Of a DNA stretch of 43,307 nt, positions 8,069-16,838 are shown piece by piece. Location: the NCBI GenBank assembly GCA_043801935.1, contig JAZDLO010000022.1, forward strand, positions 1 through 43,307. Reading direction: 5' to 3'. The stretch is from JAZDLO01 sp043801935 (GTDB taxonomy: Bacteria; Actinomycetota; Thermoleophilia; RBG-16-64-13). Position 1 is the stretch's first letter; each line of letters opens with the position of its first letter. The notes beneath the pieces were generated by a model that saw only the letters and a list, made by a program, of their open reading frames with translations, did no database searches and was not told where the DNA came from. The position numbers and the translations under genes were made by a program.

Positions 8069-8836
8069 GTGAGCCACCCTCGCCTGGTAGCTATCCTGTC
8101 CGCGGTAGCCGCGTCGATGGTGGTTTTCTTTGTAGTCACTCGTTGGCGATTGGCCGGTACCCTGGCGGGGGCAGCCCTCATCCCATTGGTGCACACGCTG
8201 GTTTCGCACTGGTCGAACAGAGGGATCGACCGGTCGATCGCCTTGGTCCGCCGGCGTGCGACAAACCACCCAGCGCCGAGTGAGCAAACCCAGGGATCGC
8301 GGAGTGGGGCAGGCGCGAATCCAGGGGAGTGCCCGGGCGCATGTCCAGGGGCGCTTCCGGACGCGTGTCCAGGGGGGTGCCCGGGCGTGTCTTCGAGCAC
8401 GGGCGCGCCTTCGAGCGTATCTTCGGGCGCACGGGCGATGCCCTGGATCCTGGTGGGACTGACCTGCCTGGCGGTGGCCTTGGGGATCTATTCAGCAGCT
8501 TTCAGGCCGCCAGCGGACCGAGTGATAGTCAACGAGCGAGTGATAGAACGCCAGGTCACCGCGGCGGTCCAGGCAACGGCTACGCCGGAGGGAAGGGGCG
8601 ACTCGCCTACGATGACGGACACCACGACCTCCGCCACGACCCTGCCCGCCGACGGCGGAGGGACGGACTCAGCTGAGAGCCCAGGGGCGACTGCGGTACC
8701 CGCCGAGACCACGGTGACGAGCGGCGGCGCCGACCCCGGCACGCGAGCCCCCGATGGCGGGACCAGTCCCGGCAGCACTGCGAACCCCGGCAGCACGAGC
8801 ACCTCCGCGGCCCCCGTGGGCGAGGTCCCGCGCTAG
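8069..8836 (+). CDS. Two-TM protein with a Cys-Pro-Gly repeat and a Thr/Ser-rich extracytoplasmic tail
   Basis: GTG start; 255 residues. Two short hydrophobic segments sit near the N-terminus (residues about 6-22 and 28-43). Then comes a low-complexity loop in which ECPGACPG, DACPGGCPG and related units repeat. A third hydrophobic segment follows (MPWILVGLTCLAVALG), then a tail of about 100 residues dominated by Thr, Ser, Gly, Ala and Pro. The tail resembles cell-wall-spanning linkers. Family not recognised. The Cys repeat could bind metal or form disulfides, but it could also be translated repeat DNA. Confidence 0.5.
   Translation: MSHPRLVAILSAVAASMVVFFVVTRWRLAGTLAGAALIPLVHTLVSHWSNRGIDRSIALVRRRATNHPAPSEQTQGSRSGAGANPGECPGACPGALPDACPGGCPGVSSSTGAPSSVSSGARAMPWILVGLTCLAVALGIYSAAFRPPADRVIVNERVIERQVTAAVQATATPEGRGDSPTMTDTTTSATTLPADGGGTDSAESPGATAVPAETTVTSGGADPGTRAPDGGTSPGSTANPGSTSTSAAPVGEVPR
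8310..8425 (+). repeat. Degenerate short tandem repeat inside a coding region
   Basis: Units related to TGCCCGGGCGCATGTCCAGG recur with drift (TGCCCGGGCG at two places, TGTCCAGGGG at two places). They then grade into TCTTCGAGCACGGGCGCG / CCTTCGAGCGTATC-like units. The repeat period is near 15 and 30 bases, so it stays in frame and yields the CPG repeat in the encoded protein. Confidence 0.55.
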
Positions 8837-8960
8837 CAGGCTCGTAGGCTGGGGACGCCGTCGGTCTCACCCCCGTCGCCCAGAAGGTGTCGTCCCCGAC
8901 CTCAAAGACGGAGATCGGGAGCGCCTTGTGTTGGAGGTGCCGCGAAGCTGGAAAAGCCGG

Positions 8961-10274
8961 CTAAGCGGCGTTCCTGTCGCTCTCCACGTACTCCGCCACC
9001 GCGTCCGCCAGCGTCCGGAAGATCCAAGCCCGCTTGGCATCGTCCGTTTCGAGCAGAGTGAAGCGGAACCCGGGATGCGGCGAGTAGAACCCGCTCAGGG
9101 GCACCACGCAGATACCGGTCGACGCCAGAAGATGGTAGACGAAATGGGCGTCGGGGGCCACGCCCTTAGCCTGTTGTTCGACGGTCTCACGTAAGCGCGG
9201 ATCGGCGATGGTCAACCTGTTGTTGCCGTTCAGCGCACCGTGCTCGAACAGAGCCGTCATGTAGAAGGCGCCTTGCGCCGGATTCACCTTGATCCCGGGG
9301 ACAGCCCGCAGCGCTTCATACGCTTCGTCGGCTCGGGCCGCGAACGTCCGCGCCCGCGCAGCCAGATGCTCCGCGTACCGACGATCGGCGAATATCCGGG
9401 GTATGGCGAGCTGTGGTCCGCTGGTGGAACAGACCTCCAGACGCTTGGCCGCGACCACCGAATCGACGTAAGCGGAGAAGTTCTGGTCGCGAGAGCGGTT
9501 GAGCACCTCGATCCATCCGCACCGGGCTCCCGGCCAGGGCACTTCCTTCGATATCCCACGCATGATGATGGCAGGCACATCGGTAGCGACCTCGGAGAGG
9601 TGAGCGGTGTCGATGCCGGGGAAGACCATGTGGATGTAGATCTCGTCGGCGACAAGGAAAAGACCGAACTCTCGCGCGAGGGCCACGATCTGCTCCAGCA
9701 CCTCCACAGGGTAGACAGCACCCGTGGGATTGTTGGGGTTGATGACGAGGATCCCCGCGATGGAAGGGTGCCTTTGGATCTTGCGGCGTAGATCGGCGAG
9801 GTCGGGCATCCAGCCGCTGTCGGGATCGAGGTCGTACGTGATGTGAGGCAACGCGCAATGGGCAGATTCAGCCGACGAATGAGTGCTGTACGCGGGAGAG
9901 GGACCGATGACCCGCGCATGCGCACTCAGGAACCCGTAGACTTTGGAGACGGCGTCGGCCACGCCGTTGAAGAAGATGATGTCTGAGGCCGAGACCCGAG
10001 CACCCCGGCGCCCGTTCACATGGGCAGCAAGCGCCTCGCGCACTTCCAAGAACCCTTCGGTGGGACAGTAGCCCCACGAGCCTTCGATCTCAACGACATC
10101 GTGGACGATCTCGCGGATCCAGGGCGCGACCATCTCCCCTTTGGCGATAGGATCCCCGATATTCTCCCAGGTGATCTCCACTCCATGCTCACGTACCAGT
10201 TCGCCGAATCCGACGATGTCGCGGATAGCGTACGACAGATGTGCAGATGAAGGGCTGACCAGGTTGGCCCTCAT
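8961..10274 (-). CDS. Class I/II PLP-dependent aminotransferase
   Basis: 437 residues from ATG 10274, which has GTGAGGTT about eight bases upstream; longer in-frame starts exist but lack a site. Fold-type I landmarks are visible. They are a substrate/cofactor loop (FFNGVADAVSKVYGF), ILVINPNNPTGAVYP, an aspartate pairing with the pyridine nitrogen (LVADEIYIHM), the Schiff-base lysine in MRGISKEVPWPGARCGW, and a C-terminal arginine strand (PGFRFTLLET). Such enzymes transfer amino groups between amino and keto acids; specificity is not evident. It lies downstream of an MFS gene on the same strand. Confidence 0.85.
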   Translation of the reverse strand: MRANLVSPSSAHLSYAIRDIVGFGELVREHGVEITWENIGDPIAKGEMVAPWIREIVHDVVEIEGSWGYCPTEGFLEVREALAAHVNGRRGARVSASDIIFFNGVADAVSKVYGFLSAHARVIGPSPAYSTHSSAESAHCALPHITYDLDPDSGWMPDLADLRRKIQRHPSIAGILVINPNNPTGAVYPVEVLEQIVALAREFGLFLVADEIYIHMVFPGIDTAHLSEVATDVPAIIMRGISKEVPWPGARCGWIEVLNRSRDQNFSAYVDSVVAAKRLEVCSTSGPQLAIPRIFADRRYAEHLAARARTFAARADEAYEALRAVPGIKVNPAQGAFYMTALFEHGALNGNNRLTIADPRLRETVEQQAKGVAPDAHFVYHLLASTGICVVPLSGFYSPHPGFRFTLLETDDAKRAWIFRTLADAVAEYVESDRNAA

Positions 10275-10311
10275 CGAATCAACCTCACTTCTGGGATCAT
10301 GAACATAGAGT

Positions 10312-10346
10312 ATACAGGCCGGCCAGAGCGCCCGGCCAACCTGTAT
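10312..10346. repeat. Inverted repeat between MFS and aminotransferase genes
   Basis: ATACAGG and CCTGTAT form a perfect outer 7-bp arm, followed by a two-base mismatch and a GGCC/GGCC inner arm. It lies 38 bases upstream of the aminotransferase start, downstream of the MFS stop. It may be an operator or a transcript hairpin. No U-tract follows on either strand. Confidence 0.5.
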
Positions 10347-10400
10347 GGTCCTGCCGGCGCCGGCCCGGCCCACCGGCCGAGGTGCGGGTGGCGGCGTCCT

Positions 10401-11591
10401 CTAGCCTGAGCCCTCGCCCTCTCCCGACACCCGGTGAAGGTACAGCGACAGCACAGCCAGGGCGGCGGCAAGCACGAAGGCGAGCCCGATCGCCACTCGG
10501 AAGCCCAGCGAGTGGGCCAGCGGCCCGATCAGATAGGGGAAGATGATCCGCCCCAGAGCTCCAGCCATGATGACCGCCGAGAACACCACTCCCGCGTGCC
10601 ACGAGGGGAACCGGCCGGAGAAGCTGAGAATGAGGGGGAACGCCCCCGAAGCGCCCAATCCCGAGCAGAAGGCCATGACCATGGACATCTCGAGCGAGGT
10701 GGAGAGGGCCACCCCCAGAGCAAAGACGGCCATGACCGCGGTGCCGGTCATCAAGAGCCTTGAGGTTCGGAACCGCCGCGTCAAGGGGACGATGATCATC
10801 CTGCCCGCGACCAGACCGACCCAGAACAACGTGACCGCCAGGCTGGCCACCGTCTTGCTGGCGGCGAAGGTATCGATCTCGAACTTCGCCAGCCACACGT
10901 TGAGGATGAACTCGGCGCCGATGTAGAGGATCGAGGCACCCAGAACAGCCCCGAACAGACGGGGGTTGAACCCGATCACCTCCCTTAGTTGGCGCAGACG
11001 AAGGTTCTCCCGGCCCTTGATATCGGATACGGGCAGCACGGTAAGCAAAGTAGCCAAGGCCAAGGAGAGCCCAGCCTCGACTATCAGCACCCATCTCCAG
11101 GAAGCTCCGAGCCCCAGCGCGGCCCCGATCGCCAAAGGCGTGACCATCATCCCCGCGGCAAAGGAGAGGAGTAGCACGACCATTGCCCGGTCGGTGCCCG
11201 TCTTCACCCGCGAGCCGACCCACATCCCGGGAAGGCTATTGAGCAATACGCAGCCGGCTCCGACCACCACATAAGTTGCGAACAGCGACCATAATCCCCG
11301 CGCCAGGACGGCGGCGGCGGCGAGCCCCACGGTCTGAAGCCACGCGGCCCCGATGAGCCCCCATTTCACCGGTACGCGGGCGAGAACGAGATTCAATGCC
11401 AACACTCCCACCAGCATCCCGATGGCGTAACCCACCGAAGTGAGCCCCCCTTGGGAAAGAGGGATGCGAAGATCCTTGAGAGTGGGATCGAGAATAGGAC
11501 CCAGCGAGATCATCACCACGCCCACCATGAAGGTGGTCGCATAGAGCGATACTGGGGAAGTCTGCGCGTATGGATCGGGCTCGCGGGTCAC
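10401..11591 (-). CDS. MFS transporter (paralogue B of the local trio)
   Basis: About 396 residues if GTG 11591 is the start. The open frame runs further upstream to 11879, but that stretch overlaps the divergent DHA2 gene and reads as low-quality sequence. The SLGPILDPTLKDLRIPL signature, INPRLFGAVLGASILYIGAEF-like region and VWLAKFEIDTFAAS motif align with the genes at 2983 and 13143. About 12 membrane segments. Substrate unknown. Adjacent aminotransferase genes hint at an amino-acid-related solute (inference). Confidence 0.82.
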   Translation of the reverse strand: MTREPDPYAQTSPVSLYATTFMVGVVMISLGPILDPTLKDLRIPLSQGGLTSVGYAIGMLVGVLALNLVLARVPVKWGLIGAAWLQTVGLAAAAVLARGLWSLFATYVVVGAGCVLLNSLPGMWVGSRVKTGTDRAMVVLLLSFAAGMMVTPLAIGAALGLGASWRWVLIVEAGLSLALATLLTVLPVSDIKGRENLRLRQLREVIGFNPRLFGAVLGASILYIGAEFILNVWLAKFEIDTFAASKTVASLAVTLFWVGLVAGRMIIVPLTRRFRTSRLLMTGTAVMAVFALGVALSTSLEMSMVMAFCSGLGASGAFPLILSFSGRFPSWHAGVVFSAVIMAGALGRIIFPYLIGPLAHSLGFRVAIGLAFVLAAALAVLSLYLHRVSGEGEGSG

Positions 11592-11694
11592 CAGCGTAGT
11601 ATGAATGCCCGAGCTCCCCGAGGCAAGCGCGGGCCCGACCGGGTGGCTGCGCGGCGGGCCCGAACACCGGCTTCCTGGTACGCTGGTGAGAGCC

Positions 11695-13146
11695 ATGCAG
11701 CCGCCTACCCCAATCGACGATCTGCCGGACCCCTCGGCCGACGCACAGCCCGGCGGGCGCCTGGCTCCCCGCGACCGGACCATGGTACTCATCGTCACGA
11801 CGTTGGCCGGGTTCCTGGCGACCTTCATGGGGTCATCGATAAACATCGCCCTTCCGCTGATCGAGTCGGAATTCCACATGTCGGCAGTGGCCCTGGGTTG
11901 GGTCTCTCTTGGTTACATCCTCGCAGCCGGGGCCGTGCTCATGCCCGTGGGACGGATCGCCGACCTCTACGGGCGCAAGAGGGTGTTCGTATGGGGCTTG
12001 GCGGTCTTCACCGTCGTCGCGTTCGCGTCCGCCTTCTCCCCCTCGGCGCCCATCCTTATCGCGCTGCGCGTCGTCCAAGGTCTGGGGGCGGCGCTGGTCT
12101 TCGCCCCCTTTACCGCCATGATCATCCTTGCCTACCCGCCCGAGACCCGCGGACGAGCGCTGGGGCTGCAGGTGGCCGGTGTCTACCTGGGCCTGACCCT
12201 CGGCCCCGTTCTGGGGGGGATCATCATCCACAACATGGGCTGGCGCGCTCTGTTCTACTTCGTGGGCGCCCTGGGTGTGATCAACTGGGCCCTCCCTGTC
12301 TGGAAGCTCCGCACGATCGACTGGCGGGAACCCAGGCGAGCCGACTTCGACGTCCTCGGTTCGGTGGTGTACGCCCTGGCTCTCTCGGCCTTGCTCCTTG
12401 GATTCTCGTGGCTTCCCGGCCTCCTGGGGGCACTTCTCATCGTCGTTGGGATAGTGGGACTCTCGGCTTTCTTGTGGTGGGAGACTCGCGCGGCCGACCC
12501 GGTGTTGAACGTGGACCTGCTGCGACGCAACCGCGTGTTCGCCTACGCGAACGCGGCCACGTTCATCAATTATGCCGCCACGTTCGCCATGATCTTTCTC
12601 ATGAGCCTCTATCTGCAGTACACCAGGGGTCTCAACCCCCAGACCGCGGGCTTCGTACTGGTGACCGGCACCTTTGTCCAAGCCGTTTTCTCTCCGGTGG
12701 CCGGCCGGTTGGCCGACCGGGTGCAGGCCCACTTGGTGGCCTCAGCCGGCATGGCGCTCTGCGTCCTAGGGCTGCTGGCCCTCGTGTTCCTGGGCGAGAC
12801 CACCCCTTACTGGTACATCATCACCATGCTCTGCGTGCTGGGTCTGGGATTCGCGTTCTTCTCCTCCCCCATAACGCACACGGTCATGGGCAGCGTGGAT
12901 AAGCGCTTCCTCGGCGTCGCCTCGGCGACGCTGGGGACGATGCGCTTGGCCGGACAGAACATCAGTCTCGGCCTGGCCACCCTCGTGCTGGCGATCGTGG
13001 TGGGGCGACACACCATCGAGCCGGGCGACTATCCGCACCTCCTTACCAGCGTGCGCATCAGCTTCGCCATCTTCACGGTGCTCTGCGTGCTGGGAGTGGC
13101 CGCCTCTTTGGTGGGCCACGGCACACCGAGCACGGAGTCTGCCTAG
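11695..13146 (+). CDS. MFS transporter, DHA2 (14-TMS drug:H+ antiporter) type
   Basis: 483 residues from ATG 11695, with GGTGAG six bases upstream. The first helix (ATFMGSSINIALPLIESEF) and motif A (GRIADLYGRKRVFVWG) are characteristic of DHA2 exporters. RVVQGLGAALVFAPFTAMI and a G-rich fifth helix (VYLGLTLGPVLGGIII) fit motif C. Fourteen hydrophobic segments can be counted. It probably exports hydrophobic compounds or metabolites. Its TAG stop shares the palindrome CTAG (13143-13146) with the stop of the convergent MFS gene. Confidence 0.87.
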   Translation: MQPPTPIDDLPDPSADAQPGGRLAPRDRTMVLIVTTLAGFLATFMGSSINIALPLIESEFHMSAVALGWVSLGYILAAGAVLMPVGRIADLYGRKRVFVWGLAVFTVVAFASAFSPSAPILIALRVVQGLGAALVFAPFTAMIILAYPPETRGRALGLQVAGVYLGLTLGPVLGGIIIHNMGWRALFYFVGALGVINWALPVWKLRTIDWREPRRADFDVLGSVVYALALSALLLGFSWLPGLLGALLIVVGIVGLSAFLWWETRAADPVLNVDLLRRNRVFAYANAATFINYAATFAMIFLMSLYLQYTRGLNPQTAGFVLVTGTFVQAVFSPVAGRLADRVQAHLVASAGMALCVLGLLALVFLGETTPYWYIITMLCVLGLGFAFFSSPITHTVMGSVDKRFLGVASATLGTMRLAGQNISLGLATLVLAIVVGRHTIEPGDYPHLLTSVRISFAIFTVLCVLGVAASLVGHGTPSTESA

Positions 13147-14342
13147 ACCCGAGAGGAAGCGCGCTCCCCGGAGACCCGGTCCAGGGCGAGGGCCAGGATT
13201 ATCACCAGACCGGGAAGCACGGCCGTCAAGCCTATGGCCAAGCGCAGGCTGAGGGCCTCGGCCACCGGTCCTATCAGATAGGAAAACACGGTGCTCCCCA
13301 GAGTCCCCGCCAGCATCATCCCAGAGAACGCCACTCCCGCGTACCAGCCGGGAAAACGGCTCGTATACCCTCCGATAAGGGGGAAGCATACGGACGCTCC
13401 CAGGCCGGCCAGGAAAACGCAGGCCAGAGAGGCCACAAGGGTGGGTGAGAGCACTGTGCCAAGGATGAACACCGTCTGAACGGCGGCGAACACGACGAGA
13501 AGACGGGAGGGGCGCACCCATCGTGTCAAAGGGACGGTCAGATACCTTCCCAGCGTGATGCCCGTCCAGAGCAGGGTGACGCTGATGGCCGCCAGAGAGG
13601 GGCTCGCCCCGTGGACGTCTATCTCGAACTTCGCCAGCCATACGCCCAAGACGGTCTCCGAACCAACGTAGATGAATATGGCTACGAGCATGACTGCCAA
13701 GAGCCGCGGGGCGAAGCCGGCCATTTCTCTCAGTTGGCGGAGGCGAAGATTCTCCCTTCCCTTGACATCGGGCAACCGCGACGTCGTCAATGCCATCGCC
13801 ATGATCGCGGAGAAGGCAGCCTCGCCCACGAATACCCATCTCCACGTGCCGCCGAGGCTGAGAGCGGCCCCGATGGCCAAAGGAGCCGCGACGACTCCCA
13901 GTGCGAAAAAGGCAAGGATAAGCAGCATCGCCCTCTCAGTGCCCGTGCGTACGTGAGCGCCCACCCAGACGCCGGAGATGGCGTTCGGGATAACCGCAGC
14001 CAGCCCAGCCACAAGGAGGGCTCCGAAGAGGGGCCAGAGGCCTGGCGCCAAGAGTCCTGCGACGATCAATGCCGCGGCTTGGACCCATGCTGCACCAACC
14101 AGGATCGACTTGAGCCGCACCCGCGCCAGGCCGAAGTTGAGCAGCAACACGCCCAGCACGCGGCCCAAGAAGAACCCGAGCGACAGTATGCCCCCTTCCG
14201 CTAACGGGATGTGCAAGTCACGGAGGATCGGGTCCAGCAGCGGTCCGAGTGAGATCAGCATCGCCCCGGCGAAAAGCTGGGTGGGGTAGAGAAGCGCTAA
14301 TGGATGAGGCTGCTTCTTGGCCTGGGTGTCTTTCGGATTCAC
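13143..14342 (-). CDS. MFS transporter (paralogue C of the local trio)
   Basis: 399 residues from a GTG at 14342. The ISLGPLLDPILRDLHIPL signature and GVWLAKFEIDVHGAS motif are shared with the genes at 2983 and 10401. It is closest to the one at 10401, as shown by LPDVKGRENLRLRQLREM versus VSDIKGRENLRLRQLREV. Twelve hydrophobic segments. It is divergent from an aminotransferase with a 58-base shared upstream region, so the two may be co-regulated. Substrate unknown. Confidence 0.84.
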   Translation of the reverse strand: MNPKDTQAKKQPHPLALLYPTQLFAGAMLISLGPLLDPILRDLHIPLAEGGILSLGFFLGRVLGVLLLNFGLARVRLKSILVGAAWVQAAALIVAGLLAPGLWPLFGALLVAGLAAVIPNAISGVWVGAHVRTGTERAMLLILAFFALGVVAAPLAIGAALSLGGTWRWVFVGEAAFSAIMAMALTTSRLPDVKGRENLRLRQLREMAGFAPRLLAVMLVAIFIYVGSETVLGVWLAKFEIDVHGASPSLAAISVTLLWTGITLGRYLTVPLTRWVRPSRLLVVFAAVQTVFILGTVLSPTLVASLACVFLAGLGASVCFPLIGGYTSRFPGWYAGVAFSGMMLAGTLGSTVFSYLIGPVAEALSLRLAIGLTAVLPGLVIILALALDRVSGERASSRV

Positions 14343-14400
14343 GGGAGTACTATGGACTCGTGCATCGCCGCCGTCAATCTACCGACACGAGGATTCGCGC

Positions 14401-15567
14401 ATGCGGCCCAAACCTTTCGCTCTCGAGCGCTTCTTCGCCCGTCACGAGTTCGGCGCCCGCTACCTTCTGTCGACCTCCGACTGCCAGGGACTGGCTATGG
14501 CCGACCTCATTGCCGGCGCCGCTCCCGAGCTGCGAAAGCGCTGGGGCGCGCTGTCCTTGGGCTACACGGAGTCGCAGGGGCTCCCGGAGCTACGTCACGA
14601 GATCGCCGGGCTCTACCAGGGGGTGCACGCTGAGGAGATCATGACGGCGGCTCCGGAAGAGGCCGTCTTCTTGGCCATGAACGCTGTGCTGGAGCCGGGG
14701 GACCATGTGGTCTGCACTTTCCCAGGCTATCAGTCTCTCTACCAACTAGCGCTCTCGATCGGCTGTGAGGTCACGTTCTGGGAACCCTCGGAGCAAAAGG
14801 GGTGGCACTTCGACCCGGACCGACTGGAGGGGCACCTCCGCCCGGACACCAAGCTGGTCGTGTGGAACTTCCCCCATAACCCCACCGGGGCGCTGCCGTC
14901 GCTGGAAGATCTCAGCAGCATGGTGGCCTCCGTCCGGGCCGTTGGGGCTTGGGTGTTCTCCGACGAGATGTACCGCTTGCTGGAGCCCTCGGTCGAAATG
15001 CGCCTTCCCGCGGCGGTCGACAAATACGAGAGAGCTATCTCGCTCTCGGGGATGTCGAAAGCGTTCGGACTCGCCGGACTGCGCATCGGATGGGTGGCTA
15101 CCCATGACATGGACCTCCTCGAGCGCATGAAAGCGCTCAAGGACTACACCACCATCTGCAGCAGCGCTCCCAGCGAACTGTTGGCCCTTATGGCGCTGCG
15201 GTCGCGAGAGGGGATCGTCGGCGCACACCGGGAACGCGTGAGGCGCAACGTCGACGCGGCGGCCGACTTCTTTGCCCGCCACGAAGCCCGGTTCCACTGG
15301 ACACCCCCGCGGGCCGGGACGGTCTGTTTTCCCCGCATGCTTCCCGAACCATTAGGAGCGGCAGTGCCGGGGGCCGAGGAGTTCTGCGCCCGGGTGCTGA
15401 TGGACACCGGTGTTCTTTTGTTGCCGTCCACCGTCTATGGCTACGGTGACGAGCACTTTCGCATCGGCCTGGGCAGGGAAGACTTCGAAGAGGGTCTCGG
15501 CGTTCTGAACGACTACGTACTGGGCCTAGGCAGTCGACGCCCGCCCGGGTCACGGGTGTCCGGTTGA
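14401..15567 (+). CDS. Class I/II PLP-dependent aminotransferase
   Basis: 388 residues from ATG 14401, preceded by ACGAGG at a spacing of about nine. Motifs: LGYTESQGLPELRHEIAG, VWNFPHNPTGALP, VFSDEMYRLLE, the lysine site SLSGMSKAFGLAGLRIGW, and the C-terminal FRIGLGRE arginine. It is more typical of the AspC/aminotransferase-I class than the gene at 8961, and only distantly related to it. Specificity unknown. It ends just before a strong hairpin. Confidence 0.87.
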   Translation: MRPKPFALERFFARHEFGARYLLSTSDCQGLAMADLIAGAAPELRKRWGALSLGYTESQGLPELRHEIAGLYQGVHAEEIMTAAPEEAVFLAMNAVLEPGDHVVCTFPGYQSLYQLALSIGCEVTFWEPSEQKGWHFDPDRLEGHLRPDTKLVVWNFPHNPTGALPSLEDLSSMVASVRAVGAWVFSDEMYRLLEPSVEMRLPAAVDKYERAISLSGMSKAFGLAGLRIGWVATHDMDLLERMKALKDYTTICSSAPSELLALMALRSREGIVGAHRERVRRNVDAAADFFARHEARFHWTPPRAGTVCFPRMLPEPLGAAVPGAEEFCARVLMDTGVLLLPSTVYGYGDEHFRIGLGREDFEEGLGVLNDYVLGLGSRRPPGSRVSG

Positions 15568-15570
15568 CCT

Positions 15571-15603
15571 GGGGGCGGGCCCGCGTGACCCGGGCCCGCC
15601 CCC
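15571..15603. terminator. Bidirectional hairpin terminator
   Basis: A perfect 13-bp stem (GGGGGCGGGCCCG pairing with CGGGCCCGCCCCC) with a 7-base loop lies between two convergent genes. There is no long U-tract, as is usual in high-GC genomes. Confidence 0.75.
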
Positions 15604-15617
15604 ACCGGTCGGAAGGC

Positions 15618-16616
15618 CTAGAACCCCAGAGCCTTCGCATTCGCTTCGTACAGCCTGGTCTTCTCGTCGTCGGTCAGCGGCAGGCCGGCCAAGAAGCCCA
15701 TGCAGTCACCCATGTCCTCGTAGGGGAAATCCGTGCCCAGGATGATCTTGTCCATCCCGAGCCCATCCCGCGAGCACACGAACGCCGCCGGTAGATAGTT
15801 GCCGCTGGTGGTGACCCAGAGGTTGTTCTTGAGATAGTGGCTGGCCCACTCCTTGCTCCCGGCACCGACCTCGGGATTCGGAGTGGAGTGGTGTTGCATG
15901 TAGGCCCGGTCGACCCTGTCGACCAGGAACGGCAACGCTTCGCCGTAGTGCCCCATGATGATCTTGAGCTTCGGCAGTTCGTCGAACACACCGCGCACGA
16001 TCATGCGCAGGAACACATACATCACCTCGGTGCCGAAGCCGAAGCTCGGGCCGCCCAGCACCATCCCGAATGAGCGCAGCTCGGGGATCATGGGAACTGC
16101 TGGGTGGAGATAGATAGGGACGTCCAATTCCTGAGCTTTGGCCAATAGTGGCCAGTACTTCTTCTCATCGATGTAGGAGTCGCCGAAGTTGGAGTGCGTG
16201 TTCCAACCGGAGAAGCCCAGCTCCTTGACGCAACGTTCCAGCTCCTGGGCCGACCACTCCGGGTCTTTGGGCGCCAGCGAGGCAAAACCGCCGAAGCGAG
16301 TGGGGTGCTTCTTCATAGTCGCCGAAAGGATATCGTTCGATTCGCGGGCGACTTTTCTGCCCATCTCGATGTCAAACTGTTCGGCCCCGGGGGAAGTGAG
16401 CGACAACACCGCGAAGTCGACGCCGGCGGCATCCATGAGCTTCAGGCGCCCCTCGCCCATGTCGCGCAGTTCGCCCTCCTTGCCCAGAGGCATCCAGGTC
16501 TCGGCGGAAAAGCCGAGGCCCTTCTTCTCGTCCACCGTGGGATAGCCCTTGTTGGTGCGCAGAGCGTCCATCCACACTTCGGTCACAAAATGGTTCTCGA
16601 GATCGATCGTTTTCAC
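15618..16616 (-). CDS. Amidohydrolase-2 / ACMSD-type metal-dependent decarboxylase-like protein (copy 1)
   Basis: 332 residues from GTG 16616, chosen because AAGGAG lies eight bases upstream; the GTG at 16625 overlaps that site. It starts KTIDLENHFVTE, matching the EEHF-type first metal motif of the ACMSD/gamma-resorcylate-decarboxylase family. IYLHPAVP, IIMGHYGEALPFLVDRVD and ILGTDFPYED supply the remaining metal and catalytic positions. Members decarboxylate aromatic acids without an organic cofactor; some are hydrolases. A clear paralogue lies at 33218 inside the catabolic island, which suggests a related aromatic-acid substrate (inference). Confidence 0.82.
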   Translation of the reverse strand: MKTIDLENHFVTEVWMDALRTNKGYPTVDEKKGLGFSAETWMPLGKEGELRDMGEGRLKLMDAAGVDFAVLSLTSPGAEQFDIEMGRKVARESNDILSATMKKHPTRFGGFASLAPKDPEWSAQELERCVKELGFSGWNTHSNFGDSYIDEKKYWPLLAKAQELDVPIYLHPAVPMIPELRSFGMVLGGPSFGFGTEVMYVFLRMIVRGVFDELPKLKIIMGHYGEALPFLVDRVDRAYMQHHSTPNPEVGAGSKEWASHYLKNNLWVTTSGNYLPAAFVCSRDGLGMDKIILGTDFPYEDMGDCMGFLAGLPLTDDEKTRLYEANAKALGF

Positions 16617-16772
16617 CGGCTCCACTCCTTCGGACAGAAATCACTCGATTGATACGTACACGATACGCGTGAGTTTAGCAGCGGTTGGGATCTCGAGACC
16701 GTTCGTGTAGCAGAGGACGAGGTCATAGAACCTCTAGCCGCCCTCGTTCTCCCGCGCTTTTCCTACAAGCGC

Positions 16773-16778
16773 TATAAT
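16773..16778 (+). promoter_or_regulatory. Consensus -10 box upstream of typA
   Basis: TATAAT in a GC-rich gap, 61 bases upstream of the typA start. The -35 is not clear. Confidence 0.5.
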
Positions 16779-16838
16779 CCCTTGCCTGCTTTCCAGGTTG
16801 AACGTCCGCACCCGATCCAGTGAGGAGCCCGAGGCTTC

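Noticed and set aside
11451..12902. Alternative plus-strand frame of 483 codons across the MFS-B 5' end and the DHA2 gene
   Set aside because: The DHA2 frame has real motifs; the other frame is Arg/Pro-rich and crosses two genes.
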